64,000 bases of DNA. Origin: Diphasiastrum complanatum. Lineage: Eukaryota; Streptophyta; Lycopodiopsida; Lycopodiales; Lycopodiaceae. Made by a program: the position numbers and the translations under genes. A model generated the notes under the pieces. It worked only from the letters and a program-made list of their open reading frames with translations. It was not told where the DNA came from and did not search any database. Within the stretch, counting starts at the first letter, position 1. Each line of letters begins with the position of its first letter. Positions 34,161 to 46,068 of the stretch are shown one piece after another. The stretch covers positions 21,767,285-21,831,284 of the forward strand of contig CM055106.1 in the NCBI GenBank assembly GCA_029204225.1. Reading direction: 5' to 3'.

Positions 34161-34263
34161 AGATTATGAAAGAGTGAAAGGTAACCAACACTCCCAATTC
34201 TAGGAAGGTGTGTAGCCCTTGTTTTCTTCCATTAAACGCATGGTTCAAATGTTTTCTGTTGGA
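34155..34263. repeat. Inverted copy of 31346-31435
   Basis: The reverse complement shares CAAGGGCTACACACCTTCC and TTGGTTACCTTT with 31368-31412, and each copy abuts a CT/GA tract. The pair brackets 31.9-33.8 kb, which contains the two divergent transposase-related genes. Confidence 0.75.
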
Positions 34264-35260
34264 GTCCTATGGTTGAAAACCTTTGATCGGTTCCAGCGAA
34301 GTCCGGAGAGCTCAGATCGATGTGCAATCACCTCACACGATCTAGGCATGATCAAAGGAAGCCTGGGGATCAATGGATTCTAGAGAGAGAAAACGTGCTT
34401 CACCAGCCTGGTGTAGCGCAGGCATCCCAAAGGGAGCCGGGAACCACGACTTAGCTTCCCAGCCTTCAACTCTTGCCATCCAAACCCACTTGACATACAA
34501 GCAGCCAACTCGCCAACGACGATCAGACTTAACCAACTTGAAGTTCCGAAAACCAACATTGAGATCCAACCTGGTGCCATGCCAGATCGGGGGTCCCGAT
34601 ATGGGTGACTTCCCTCCAAGCAAGCCGCCCGACATACATCAAACTTAACCAACTCGAAGCTTCGTTACAAATGAGTAACATCCATTCCAAGCAAGCGGTC
34701 TGACTTACATCAGACTTTACCAACTGAAAACTTCGTCACGAGCGTTGGAAGCCAACCTGGCGCCACGCCAGACTGGTCAGCCATAAACAGGTAACATCCA
34801 CCCAAGCAAGCCATCCAACTCAGCCGACAGGTTAGAGCCCGTTCCCCATGAGCTTAACCCATTCACGTTCATGCAAGGAACACTCAGAACCACAAGCCGT
34901 GACAGATATGGAAACAACCAGATCCTGTACCGAATGGTCCCGACGGCATACCGCTGGCGTCCTGGGATACGACCCTCAGCTATGTGCCAAGTTAAAAATT
35001 TTGAAAGCGGCCTTACAACTGGCGCTTTTACCGAACACTGAAACCTAGAAGGTAATCAGTTCAGTTTGAGAAAAATCCCACTTTATTGATAAATCTGAGA
35101 AGGTTACATTTCAAGTGTGTGACCGACCCTAGTCTCCGGGGCGCTAGCATGCCAAGGCGAGAGCCATGACAACATTCCAGCAAGGGAGGCTGAGACTTGG
35201 TTGGAGCTCGCCCTGAGTCGCAACCTGCACTCCCCTATAGTATTGGTGTGCCAATGTTTA
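34264..35260. repeat. GC-richer degenerate repeat region
   Basis: Around 34497-34830 a ~70-120-bp unit recurs at least three times (AAGCAAGCCGCCCGAC at 34617; AGCAAGCGGTCTGAC near 34691; AAGCAAGCCATCCAAC near 34803; each near CCAACCTGGTGCCATGCCAG-type words). Short frames on both strands derive from it. Base composition differs from the AT-rich flanks. Perhaps an LTR or minisatellite; no protein features. Confidence 0.5.
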
Positions 35261-35279
35261 TTAGAATTCTGTTATTGAA

Positions 35280-36250
35280 TGTAAGAGCAGAGGTCGGAAT
35301 GGACCTCAGAATAAAAGATGGTATACTGCCTTGAACAGATCCAAATATTCTGAGGTCTGTTCCAACCTCCACTAATTCCCGCCCATTATCAACAGATTTA
35401 TCAATAAATGTAGAGATTTTCTTCTAAAATGTGTAGATGTACTTTCATAAATCCTAATGTAAAATAAAACTGAATGTATTCCTATATTACAAAACGTGTA
35501 TCTACAACAAAAGATAGGAGATAAACATTTATGAGCAGAGGTATATAATCTAGCATTTATGAGCTGGTAACAATCTAGCATACAATCTGTTTATGAATTG
35601 TAAAAAATATATGAGCAGAGGTCAGAATGGACCTGTAAATAAGAGATGGTATACAATCTTAAACATATCCACATATTCCAAGGTCTATTTTGACCTTCAA
35701 TAATTCTCACCCTAGTTGATAGATGTACCCATTATCAACAGATTTATAAACAAAATTACATATTTGTTTCTAAGATGTGTAGATTTGTTTTCATAAATTC
35801 TAATGTAAATAAAATTGAACGTAGTCCTACACTACAAAATGTGGATCTACAACAAAAAATAGGAGACAAACTGCTGCAATACTGTACAAGTACCTGGAAC
35901 TGCTACTAGTTGTGTTAGTCAGGTACTTGGATGATGTTAGAGCCCAAAAATTGGCATAAAAAACTGCAAAACAATTTCATATCAAAAACCCATGTAACAA
36001 ATCCTCATGGAAAAATCATAGAACTAGTTATCACAATTGAAGATTCTGCTAAAAAAAACAGCTAAGCTTCACAAATATATCATAAAATTCACTTATCTGT
36101 CATTGGAAAGCTCAGGGTTGAAATAGGCCTCGGAATAGACATTGGTATATTGTCAGAACTAGCATGATCTATTCCGAGCTCCATTCCGACTCTGAAAGTA
36201 TCTCAGGGAGCTGTTATGATGATGATATGTCTAAAATGCTATGATGAATA
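35280..36250. repeat. ~338-bp diverged direct repeats with GGAATGGACCTC palindromes
   Basis: Copies beginning GCAGAGGTCGGAATGGACC at 35287 and GCAGAGGTCAGAATGGACC at 35625 run in parallel for over 250 bp. A third, looser copy near 36117-36200 (CCTCGGAATAGAC, TATTCCGAGCTCC) and fragments at 37207-37300 show the same inverted word pairs. Likely a small fold-back transposon family. Confidence 0.65.
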
Positions 36251-38548
36251 TCGGCCCCATAACCAATAATGAAACTGCAAAACAAAAAGTAGTATTGTAG
36301 TTTGTTAAATTTAGTATCACAATTGTAACAAATTAATTTTACGAAAAGAGCAACAAACATCCATATGGAATCCTGCAAATGCACCAAAAAATTGGATCGC
36401 CAGCAGGATCTGGCATCGGAACAGCCATCGAAATAGGCGCTGATTTAAAAAATCCCACAGATCTATATAGTCTGATATGCATTCCAACCCTCTGGAAGTC
36501 TAGATCAACATCACCCCCAACTATGGATCTACAACTCCTTCACCTGGATCTACAGCACCCTAAAGCATCTGATAAATAGAAAATACGTCATCGGAATATC
36601 CATCGAAATAGTGAATCCTGCATATCTGCCTATTTCGATTGTCTTTCTGACCTACCTGCTATCTTAAAAAATCTGTTGTGGATTTGTTGACTCCTTTGCC
36701 TCAAAATAAACCTACATAGAAAATGTGGTGTCAATAAAACCAAACTTCAATCACTTTGAGATGGATACTATGATGTTAGAGAAAGAGAGAGTAAGAAAAA
36801 GCGATTACCTTGCATCCAACAATCAAAAAGCCTCCATCCCTCACTATCCTTTTTTTTCTTGAGCTCAGCATATTTGATTTTGCAAGGAGTAAGCAAAGAG
36901 GAAGAGCAATAGGAACAAGCAAACAAGAGGAGCAAGATGAACAACCAAAATGCAAGAGGAGAAAGCAAAAAGCGATAGCAAGAGAAGCAAGAGGAGCAGT
37001 AAATGTGAGGAGAACAAGGAGAGCAAGGAGGATAAAGAGGGTGAGCAAGGATCAACAAACAAGGGAGAGGACAAAGGCAGCAGGTATGTCCCTTGATTTC
37101 ATCACCCACTCCTCTTCTCTCTTCAAAAATTTCAAGGAAATGGTCAGTCTTTTCGAAATTTGCAAATCCGTTTGGCCCTCCATATACGCTTCACATTAGC
37201 TTCAATATTCTGAGGGCCATTCCGAGGCCTTCACTAAATTAGAATTAGTCAGTATTTTGTGGTCTGTTTCAAGGTCCATTCCAAGGCCTCCACTAAATGC
37301 TAAAATCAACTCAAAATTGATGCATTCTAAAATCACACAATTTTCAAAGATTGCTGGCCGTTATATTCCCAAAGCCTTGTCAAAGAATATATAGTGCACT
37401 GGATAGCACAAATTTTTATCTACAAAATTGTACTGATCATTTGGTTAAACGATGTCATAAGTGTCCAAACATCGACGTATTTGGCATCCAACCACTATTC
37501 TTGGGCGTCCAACTACCCAAAATTTTGAAATTTGGCTTTTATCAAAAGTAGTGAATTTGCAAAACTGTAATTTTCCAAGGGATCCATTTGCATATGTCCG
37601 GGCCGGGTGACGATTTATTATTTTTGGTTCTCAATCCGCTTATTAACCTGGTTCTAAAGACCCTAACCGGCGGGTACACTATTTCTCAAGAACCGACGAT
37701 TATGCTCTTTTGTAAGAACCGGCCACGGTCGAGAATTGTTGGGTCCCTTTGAGCCTTGGATGGGGGGGGGATAAACCGAGTATCAATTCACCCTACAGAA
37801 TCTAACATTCATTAAGGGCTTTTATCAAGTGACTATTTATTCACGAGTAGGATGAGACCGAGGATGTTAAGATAGACAATGTTGTAACAAGATGTTTTTC
37901 ATGGTTATCCTTTTGTTGATGGGTAGTTAGTTGATAAGTGGAATGTTAAAAACTAAAGACATTGTGCAACAAGACTTTTTTTCAACAGCTTTTATACAAG
38001 TCATATTTTTAGAGTGTTTATTTATTAGAGTTGTTTAGCTGTAAAGTGTGTTTTTTTTGCACAATTGAAATATCATAGGCATCAAAGAGTGTGAGATTTT
38101 TAAGAGTAATTGATAAGTGGAGGAATGCTCAAATTTTGTGTGCTTACACCTTTTTGTACGTGGCTTACACGTGTCTTTTGATAAATAAACGTGATCGAGT
38201 TTTAACATAGTATGCAATAATCATTTTTGAAATGATTTTTTATTATTTTTATAAAAATAGTATATATTGGGAAACCTGTATAGGAACCAATGGTTCTTAT
38301 AGAAACCCGATCCAGACCTATTTTTGGGAATTGGAAAAATCGACAATATAATATAGTAAAAAAGACTGGCAAGAACTTTTTATGTACAAAGATCCAAAAG
38401 CAAAGAAGAATTGATCAAAAACACCTTGAACTCCTCAATGACGTACTCTTTTGCAATTGATTGTACAAAATTAGATTCTTATCGAGAAGATCATATAGAT
38501 CTCTGTTGTTTTCATTAGTTTAGGAGTATGGAACCTTGAACCCCTTAA
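36251..38548. other. No gene recognised; purine-rich low-complexity segment
   Basis: 36880-37080 is a GAGCAAG/GAGGAGC-rich tract giving spurious Arg/Lys frames on one strand and Leu/Ser frames on the other; it resembles 33150-33310. 37600-37780 has GC-richer words (AACCGGCGGG). A run of nine or more G lies near 37762. No supported coding region. Confidence 0.45.
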
Positions 38549-38571
38549 CCCCCCCCCCCCCCCCCCCCCCC
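38549..38571. repeat. Poly(C) tract, 23 nt
   Basis: Uninterrupted run of 23 C. Such tracts are rare and length-unstable, and may also mark an assembly or polishing problem. Confidence 0.9.
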
Positions 38572-38954
38572 TCGTGCAATCCCTCAATTGGACACGAAAG
38601 TAGAACAATATGCAAATCCTAGTTTTCATTGGTTTGGGATAACTAAAGAGCGAGGCTAGCCATGTAATAATGCACGTAGGCATGGTTCATGTTACGAGGC
38701 ATAATCCGATCCATGCCTATGTGGATCAATACAAGGCTAGCCTCACTCTTCACAAGATTGCATTTGGCCTTGTCACAAACCAATGAGCATGGATTACAAA
38801 ATTGTAGTTGGCCTTGTGACAAATCTAAATGAGTAGGGGTTTAATTAGAATGATCTTAAAATCTGGTTTTATTTATTTTGCAATTGTATTGCTGATTTCG
38901 AGAGACTAGGTATATAGTTGCACTAGACTCAAATTTAGTTATTATATACATGGA

Positions 38955-39415
38955 ACTGAATTGACAACTTGGTGAATTAATAGACAAAGGATTTATTAGA
39001 CCCAACGCTTCACCTTTTGGAGCTCCAGTGTTATTTGTGGAAAAGACGGACAAGATGCTTCGAATGTGTGTGGATTACTACATGCTCCAACAAAGGTACC
39101 ATCAAGAACAAGTACCCCATGCCTAGAATTGATGACCTGTTCAACCAGCTCAAACATACCAAATATTTTAGCTGAATAGTTCTTAGATTTGGATATTACG
39201 AAATTCAAATAGCTAAAGATGATGAGCACAAAATGGCATTTTGGACATGGTATGGAAGTCACGAGTTCAGCGTGATGCCATTCGGTCTAATAAATGCACC
39301 AGCCAATTTTTGCACGTTGATGAACAACATTTTTCAAGACTGTTTAGATGAATTTGTTATAATGTACATCGACAGCATCTTAGTGTTTAGATGTAGTCTC
39401 AAAGATCACATTGAA
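38955..39415 (+). pseudogene. Ty3/gypsy RT fragment
   Basis: The broken plus frames read [30 protein letters not shown], then [49 protein letters not shown] and MYIDSILVF. These are the successive RT motifs of chromovirus-type gypsy elements, with the catalytic YIDD changed to YIDS. Frameshifts occur near 39085 and 39190. The frame is cut at EHL by the TRIM-like element beginning at ~39416. Gag, RNase H and integrase are absent. Confidence 0.85.
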
Positions 39416-40066
39416 CACTTAGAATTTGCTTTGCACAGGAATACAGATTATGCTACACAGTAACACAGACAAAAAACACTCTCCATAGCAAGCTCACATA
39501 GCAACTGTATTTCTCAAAATGAAATTACACTGTACATATAGTTGTTTACTCAGGCAACCCATGCATGACCCAGGTTGTCGTTGATCCAAAACAGTGCACA
39601 AACAGCGAAGAAATCACCAGTTATGTATAAAAACCGTAACCCCAAGCCCGGTTTCAATTTTCAGCTGGCTTCAAAATTGTCAATTTTTCACCAAATTTTT
39701 TCCTTTCTGATGCTATGCACAGGCTAATAATCCCTCTGCTAAGCTTAGCAAGCCTCTATAAACTAGAAACCATGCACCAGTGCTTCTCTTTCCGTATTCA
39801 ACCCGCCATAAATCCCGAACTCTCAGAAGACAGTTCTCCCGAAGCTCTCTTCAACGGCGATGTTGTACTGTGTACACTCCCTGTACGACTCTGATACCAA
39901 CTTAGAATTTGCTTTGCACAGGAACACAGATCATGCTACACATTAACACAGACAGAAAACACTCTCCACAGCAAGCTCACATAGCAACTGTATTTCTCAA
40001 AATGAAATTACACTGTACATATAGTTGTTCACTCAGACAACCCATGCATGACCCAGGTTGCCGTTG
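39416..40066 (-). mobile_element. TRIM-like element with ~165-bp terminal direct repeats
   Basis: 39416-39579 and 39900-40066 are ~165-bp direct repeats (CTTAGAATTTGCTTTGCACA...CATGACCCAGGTTG) flanking ~320 bp. Just inside the second repeat the plus strand reads GACTCTGATACCAA, the reverse complement of an initiator-Met primer site TTGGTATCAGAGTC. Short LTRs, a PBS at the right place and no coding capacity fit a terminal-repeat retrotransposon in miniature on the minus strand. LTR ends are not a clean TG...CA and no purine tract was found, so the call is tentative. Confidence 0.5.
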
Positions 40067-40183
40067 GCGGGACGCGTGTCTCGTCGACTTGCCTCGTGGC
40101 GAGGCCAACTGATCCTTATTCACTGATAGGCCCACAGTACAGTAACACAATGATTCTACTTGAATTCTAACTGACTGAAATAG

Positions 40184-40695
40184 AAGGTAAGTGCTTAAAT
40201 GATGAAGGTTGGTATCTGGATTCGCTGCTACTACACATATGACTTATCAATGGTCATCCTTCTTTACTTATGAATTACTAAAGAAGAAACAAGTTGTGGT
40301 AGGGGACAAGACTGCTATTGATGCTATTGGTATTGGATCAATCTGGTAGAACTGCAATTCTGAGGGATGTGTTACATGTACCAAACTTAGCCAATAATTT
40401 AATATCTATAGCTTGTGTGACTAGACTTGGTTTAGAAGATCGTTTATTTGAGAAACATTGTACTATTCCACAGGGCGAAAACGTTTTTGTCATAGGAAGT
40501 GGATCACATGGATTGTATAGGCTAACTACTTGGACAGATTAGAGACCTATTGCTTGCATTGCTACTAAGAGAAACAAGGAAAACACTTGGTGGCATAGGA
40601 GGATGGGACATACGAATGACAACTGCTTACAAAGACTGTCAAGAAAGGAGATGCTCAGAGATTTTTCTTATGACATGGGAGGGGAAAGATGTGAA
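40184..40695 (+). repeat. Displaced duplicate of copia protease/GAG-pre-integrase
   Basis: Matches 41448-41945 over ~500 bp (GGTAAGTGCTTAAATGATGA; TGGATTCGCTGCTACTACAC vs TAGATTCAGCTGCTACTACA). It breaks inside the integrase zinc-finger region, and gag coding follows directly at ~40695. The order protease-gag-protease cannot be native, so it reflects duplication or the fusion of two copies. Confidence 0.8.
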
Positions 40696-41423
40696 TCGAA
40701 ACTGCAAGAGAAGTATGGGAGTGACTCAAAGCGATTCATGAAGTGAAGGGGATGTCCAACATTCTACTACTACAAAGGCAACTTGGAAGCCTAAAGATGC
40801 AAGAAATAGAGAGCATGGGTGAGCATATAAAGAAGATTAGGAGCTTGGCAAGGCAATTACAGATTGTAGAGGCACCAGTTGAAAAAATGCAATTGATATA
40901 TACTCTTCTCAACAGCTTGCCAGTGTCATACAATCCACTAATTATGACCCTAGAAGGGCAATGTGAAAGTTTGGATCTGCAGTATGTCACAAGTCGATTG
41001 TTGCAAGAGGAGTGCTGCAGGAAGGCTACACGGTCGCGTGATGAGATGGCGTTCTTCCATAAGGTCAAGACAAGGAACAATAGAGATGAAAGAAAGGAAG
41101 ATTTGCACGATAGGGAACAATCATCGCAGAGTTGGAAAGATGGAAAGAGAAAGCAGTTTGGAAGAGATGGGAGCAAGAGAGGGGTCATCAAATGCTATTA
41201 TTGTGATGAACCAAGTCATGTCGTCAGAACGTGCTCTAAAAATCTTGATGATATAAGAAGAAATGATAAAGAACAGACAAATGTAGTAGAGGCACATCAA
41301 GGAGATGATGTTATTGCACTTATGGTCTACACCACGCAAATGGCAGCCCATCAAGAGATTATAGTGACTAATATAGATTCATCAAATGATACTGGTTATT
41401 CAAGTGACATCTTACCGAAGTAG
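40690..41423 (+). pseudogene. Copia gag (C-terminal half) with zinc knuckle
   Basis: The open frame to 41423 carries GEHIKKIRSLARQLQIVE, LLNSLPVSYNPLIMTLEGQ and the zinc knuckle CYYCDEPSHVVRTC (CX2CX4HX4C). It is the capsid/nucleocapsid part of a copia polyprotein; the N-terminal region is missing at the rearrangement. Confidence 0.85.
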
Positions 41424-41447
41424 TACCTGTGATGGTGCCTGGAACAG

Positions 41448-42840
41448 AAGGTAAGTGCTTAAATGATGAAGGTTGGTATCTAGATTCAGCTGCTACTACA
41501 CATATGACTTATCAACAATTATCCTTCTTTACTTATGAATAACTAAAAGGGAAACAAGTTGTGGTAGGGGACAAGACTGCTATTTATGTTGTTGGTATTG
41601 GATCAATCTAGTAGAACTGCAATTCTGAGGAATGTGTGACATGTACCAAAATTAGCCAGTAATTTAATATCTATAGCTTGTGTGACTAGACTTGGTTTAG
41701 AAGTTCGTTTCTTTGAGAAACATTGTACTATTCAATAGGGTAAAAAAAAAATTGTCATAGAAAGTGGATCACATGGATTGTGTAAACTAACTACTTGGAC
41801 AAATGAGAGATCTATTGCTTGCATTGCTACTGAGAGAAACAAGGAAAACACTTGGTGGCATAGGAGGATGGGACATACGAGTGACAACTACTTACAAAGA
41901 TTGTCAAGAAAGGAGATGCTCAGAGATTTTTCTTATGACATGGGAAGGGAAAGCGAAAGATGTGAGACATGCATTTATGGAAAAATGCATAAATATGCTT
42001 ATGTCAGAGTAGAGGCTCATAGAGAAGATGAGTTGTTAAAGTTAGTTCACTCTGACATTTGTGGACCGATGGAAGTCATATCCTTGAGAGGATCTAAGTA
42101 CTTCGTAACCTTTATCGATGATTACAATTGAATGGTGCATGTCAAACCCATGAAGTCCAAAGGACAAGTGCTGAAAATGTTAAAGAACCAAATTTAAGAT
42201 TCGAGCTAAGTCAGAAACATGGAAGAAAATAAAGAAGCTACGAACGGATAACGAAGGAGAATACAGGAGTAAAGCCTTTGATAAGTATTGCATTAAAGAA
42301 GAAATTAAGAGGGAATTTACAGTGTCTTAAAATTTGCAACAAAAAGGAGTCTCAGAAAGAAAGAATAGGGGGATTATGGAGATGGTAAGGTGTATGTTGT
42401 ATGAAAGGGGTTTGGCTAGGGAGTTTTGGGTGGAAGCAGTGGTCATAGCAGTATACTTGATCAACAGAATCTCAACAAAAGCGCTACCAAATGCCACACC
42501 ATATGAGGAATGGTATGGACATAAGCCCTCTGTTGATCATCTGTGTGTGTTTGGTTGCCTAGCATATGCACGCGGTGACACTGCCAAGAGAAAGAAACTA
42601 GATAAAATGGGAGAGAGGTGCCTATTTGTTGGATATCCTTCTGGTGTAAAGGGTTATAAACTTTACAATATATCCACTAAAAAGTTTATTGTGTCTAGAG
42701 ATGTGATTTTTGATGAAGAATGCAGGGTTGAAGTGAATGTTGAAACATCCAAGACAAACATGATGGGAATGCCTACTATGTTGTTGTCTAAAGATATTTT
42801 GCCTACCCAAGTAGGAGGAGTAAACCCGGATCCAAAATAG
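41448..42840 (+). pseudogene. Copia protease to integrase
   Basis: Protease motif GWYLDSAATTHMT at ~41465-41510 (catalytic D-S-A). The integrase zinc-binding region is TWWHRRMGHTSDNYLQRL with CETCIYGK. Catalytic-core start LVHSDICGPMEV and KYFVTFIDDY, then stops from 42130 to 42330. The core end lies in the frame 42334-42840 (GVSERKNRGIMEMVRCMLYE; VFGCLAYA; LFVGYPSGVKGYKLYN). Confidence 0.85.
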
Positions 42841-43059
42841 AAAGCAATAATGAGTGTAAATGAGATCGTTGCAGAAAATATTCCCACATAAGAAGAAATA
42901 GAAGAAAACTAGAGAGGAGGAGTGGAACCTGTCAGTCTAGAGGATAAAAGTGAAATAGAGAGATCTTTTGAAATCAGGAAGTCACAAAGAATGAAGAAAA
43001 TACCAAAGCGGCTTAATGACATGGTATTCTTAACATAACAATAGGCTTTGGAAGAACCA

Positions 43060-43942
43060 TCAAGTTACAGTGGGGCAATAATTCATCAGCTAAAGAGAGT
43101 TGGATTGAAGCCATGAATGAAGAAATGAGGGCAATCAAAACTAACAAAGCCTGGGAGCTAGTGAAACCTCCACCAATTGCAAATGTGATCGGTTTCAAAT
43201 GGGTGTATAAGGTGGACTATTGGGACAAGTGGAGCGATATAAGGCCAGGATAGTCACAAAGGAGTATGCACAGAAGGAAGGAGTTGATTTTGAGGATACC
43301 TTTGCTCTTGTAGCCAGAATTGGATCAATCCGGTTGCCTATGGCATGGTGGCTAAGAATCTGCATATACACCAGATGGACATGAGAACCGCCTTCTTAAA
43401 TAGAAAATTGACTAAAGAAGTCTATATGACACAACCCAAAGGATATGAGCAAGATACAGACATGGTCTATAACCTACAGAGAGCACTTTATGGATTCAAG
43501 TAGGCTTCTAAAGTTTGGTATGAGAGAATAGAATTTTTTTTTTATAGAAATTGGCTATAATGCAAGTCAATCAGACATGAGCATCTTTTATAAGAAAGTA
43601 CATCATCAGTGCATATACATTGCATTATATGTGGATGATATCATTATGATAACTAGTTCATTAAAGTTGATTAATGAATGCATTTTGTGTTTGCAAAGTA
43701 ATTTTGAAATGAAGGATTTAGGTGAGTTGCGGTTCGTTTTTGGCATAGAGGTAACACGCAACAGAAGGGAAGGCTGGATGAAACTTTCACAGGAGACTTT
43801 TTTCAAGAATCTGATCAAGAAATTTGGAATGAGTGACTCAGGAGTGGCATCAACACCTATGGAATCAGGTTCGCATCTAAACAATAGTATGTGTCCGCAG
43901 AATGAAGAGGAACAAGAGCAAATTATATCAACTTCAAACTAG
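43060..43942 (+). pseudogene. Copia reverse transcriptase, broken
   Basis: SWIEAMNEEMRAIKTNKAWE and VIGFKWVYKV open the RT; frameshifted middle with HQMDMRTAFLNRKL; then the frame 43577-43942 with ALYVDDIIMITSS (catalytic YVDD) and DLGELRFVFGIEV. It stops at 43942 before RNase H, where unrelated sequence begins. Confidence 0.85.
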
Positions 43943-44305
43943 GAAAGCTAACAAGTTTCTACTCCAAGCCTCCAACTTAGGAGTTTATGAATTTTCCACT
44001 AGACTTATTCTCCTCAAGAAAGAGAGAATATTCTCTTTCGGATCCCCATGCAACCTAAACTGAGCTATTGATCTCCTATTCTTGCATTAAAGCAGTCTTC
44101 ACCATGCATGTGCTCCTATGTCCAATTATAGGTATGGGCCTTCATATGATTATTAGTTATTTAATACGACCATGTCTGGAATGACGTAGCATAACTAATA
44201 ACCACATACAACTAGAGTGACCAGCTATCCACGTCAGGAATAATTTTGATTCCCTTGTACAGGACATGGACATAACATTCTTCCCCCCTTAAACTATTTC
44301 TATCT

Positions 44306-44830
44306 CTAGAAATGAAAACTAGGGAAATTCTTCTTTATGCTTTTGACCCTTTCACATGAATCATCATCCTCAGTCCGTCCCTTCCACCTGATCAAGCACT
44401 CAAAGATAGAATGATTTCTCAATTGCTTATCTCTGGTTCTGAGTACCTTTTCAGGTTCCAAAGGAACACCAAACGATGAGTCCTCCATATGGGTAAGATC
44501 TTCCTCTGAACCAACTACTTCACCTTCATGCAAACACTAGGTGAGCTGTAGTTTTATTTTGAAGATCTAGTTCGTAAGCTAAAGAACCAATTTTCTTTCT
44601 AATCCAAAAGGTCCACAATATCTCGTAGACAATTTATAATGCTTCCTCGTACTCATAGTCTTAGAATCCTTAGGTATTCTAAGATATACCTAGTCATCAA
44701 CTTTAAAATCTCTAGGAGACCTTTTAAGATCGGCATAGTGCTTAGCTCTATTCTGAGCACTCCGAATACAATCCGACTAAGTGCATCCACAACTTGGTTA
44801 GAGCTGCCCTTGACATATCGGATCTCATAA
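44306..44830 (-). pseudogene. Integrase C-terminus and chromodomain remnant
   Basis: A frame ending the RNase H region (RYVKGSSNQVVDALSR) passes directly into RSAQNRAKHYADLKRS and ..KHYKLSTRYCGPF, the GPY-type integrase C-terminus. The frame 44533-44306 then gives KVLRTRDKQLRNHSIFECLI and RWKGRTEDD, a chromodomain of the type that guides chromovirus integration to heterochromatin. Confidence 0.8.
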
Positions 44831-44879
44831 TCAAATTCCTACATAAGATCAGCCCAACGAGCTTTACGACCCCTTAGAT

Positions 44880-46068
44880 CATTTTGATTACAAAAGTACT
44901 TCAGAGGTTGGTGATCTGTATACACTATAGACTAACTACCATAAAGGAAATGCCTCCAGGTTTTAAGTGCATGTATCACAGCAAATAACTCTTTCTCCTG
45001 AGTTGTATAATGCAACTGAGCCCCCGTGAGTTTCTTGCTTTCAAACGCTATCGACCTATCCTCTTGTAGAAGAACTGCCCCTATTGTCGAATCACTTGTG
45101 TCAATTCGCACGATGTAAGGTAAATCAAGATTCGCGATCTGTAAAATGGGAGCTGATGCACCTCTATTTTTTTTTTTATTAACTCTGCCTTTAGTCAAAT
45201 TATTTAAGGGTGCTACTACTTTAGCATAATCCTCAATTGACTTACAAAAGAAAATTGTAAATCCAAGAAAAAAATAAACTTCTTTCACCGTCTTCGGTAT
45301 CAGTCAATCAAGCATTGTCTTGACCTTACTCTCGTCAATCTCCAACCCACTACGGGTGATTTTATGACCGAGGTACAACAACTCATGCTTAAAGAACTCA
45401 CATTTAGATTCCTTAGCGTAGAGTTTCTCTCGTCTGAGAATATCTAAGACAGCCTTAAGATGACTCAAATGCTCCTTAAGTGTTCTACTGTAGATGAGAA
45501 TATCATCTAAGAATACAACCACAAACTTCCCTAGATATGGACAAAAAAGATCATTCATCATCTATTGGAACATAGCTGGTGCATTCGTCAACCCAAAAGG
45601 AAGCACGATAAATTCATAGTGACTGAATCTCGTGTAAAAACCAGTCTTCTGCACGTCATCCAGATGCATCCTAATCTGATGATATCCGGTTCTAAGATCT
45701 ATCTTTGTGAAGTATTTAGCTCCACCTAATTGATCTACCAGATCATCCATACGAGGCAAATGATATTTATTTTTAATAGTTACTTAATTCAACCCTTTGT
45801 AGTCCACACACATCCTAAAGCCTCCATCTTTCTTCGCTTTCAGAAGAACATGAGCACCCCAAGATGACTTACTTGGCTGAATATGACCCATCTTCAGGTA
45901 ATTTTCAATTTTATTAGTAATCTCTACTTCTTCTTTCTGAGAGAACCTATAAGGTTGTTTAGAGATAGGGTGACTACCTGGAATTAACTCAATCTTATGG
46001 TCTACCGATCTGGATGGCGGTATTTCAAGAGGTAATTCTTCTGGAAATACATCTTTGAATTTAGACAA
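44880..46068 (-). pseudogene. Gypsy RT and RNase H
   Basis: The frame 46068-45784 has the RT N-terminus (YRFSQKEEVEITNKIENYLK; GAHVLLKAKKDGGFRMCVDY). 45759-45562 has [20 protein letters not shown] and [13 protein letters not shown]. 45561-45304 has FVVVFLDDILIYSRT (catalytic FLDD) and LYLGHKITRSGLEID. 45288-44932 has the RNase H parts SFESKKLTG-like (IAFESKKLTGAQLHYTTQEK) and VIHALKTWRHFLYG. Only a few stops or frameshifts separate the frames. Confidence 0.9.

Larger units (their letters stand above)
40184..43942 (+). mobile_element. Rearranged Ty1/copia element
   Basis: Order on the plus strand: protease/GAG-pre-integrase segment (40184-40695), gag (40690-41423), a second protease/GAG-pre-integrase segment (41448-41945), integrase (to 42840) and partial RT (43060-43942). 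The first segment duplicates the second at an offset of 1264 bp. RNase H, both LTRs and the 5' part of gag are absent. Many stops and frameshifts: a dead element. Confidence 0.85.

Noticed and set aside
36768-37199. Arg/Lys-rich plus frame and Leu/Ser-rich minus frames
   Set aside because: All come from a GAGCAAG-type purine-rich repeat; no domain, no consistent start and overlapping frames on both strands.
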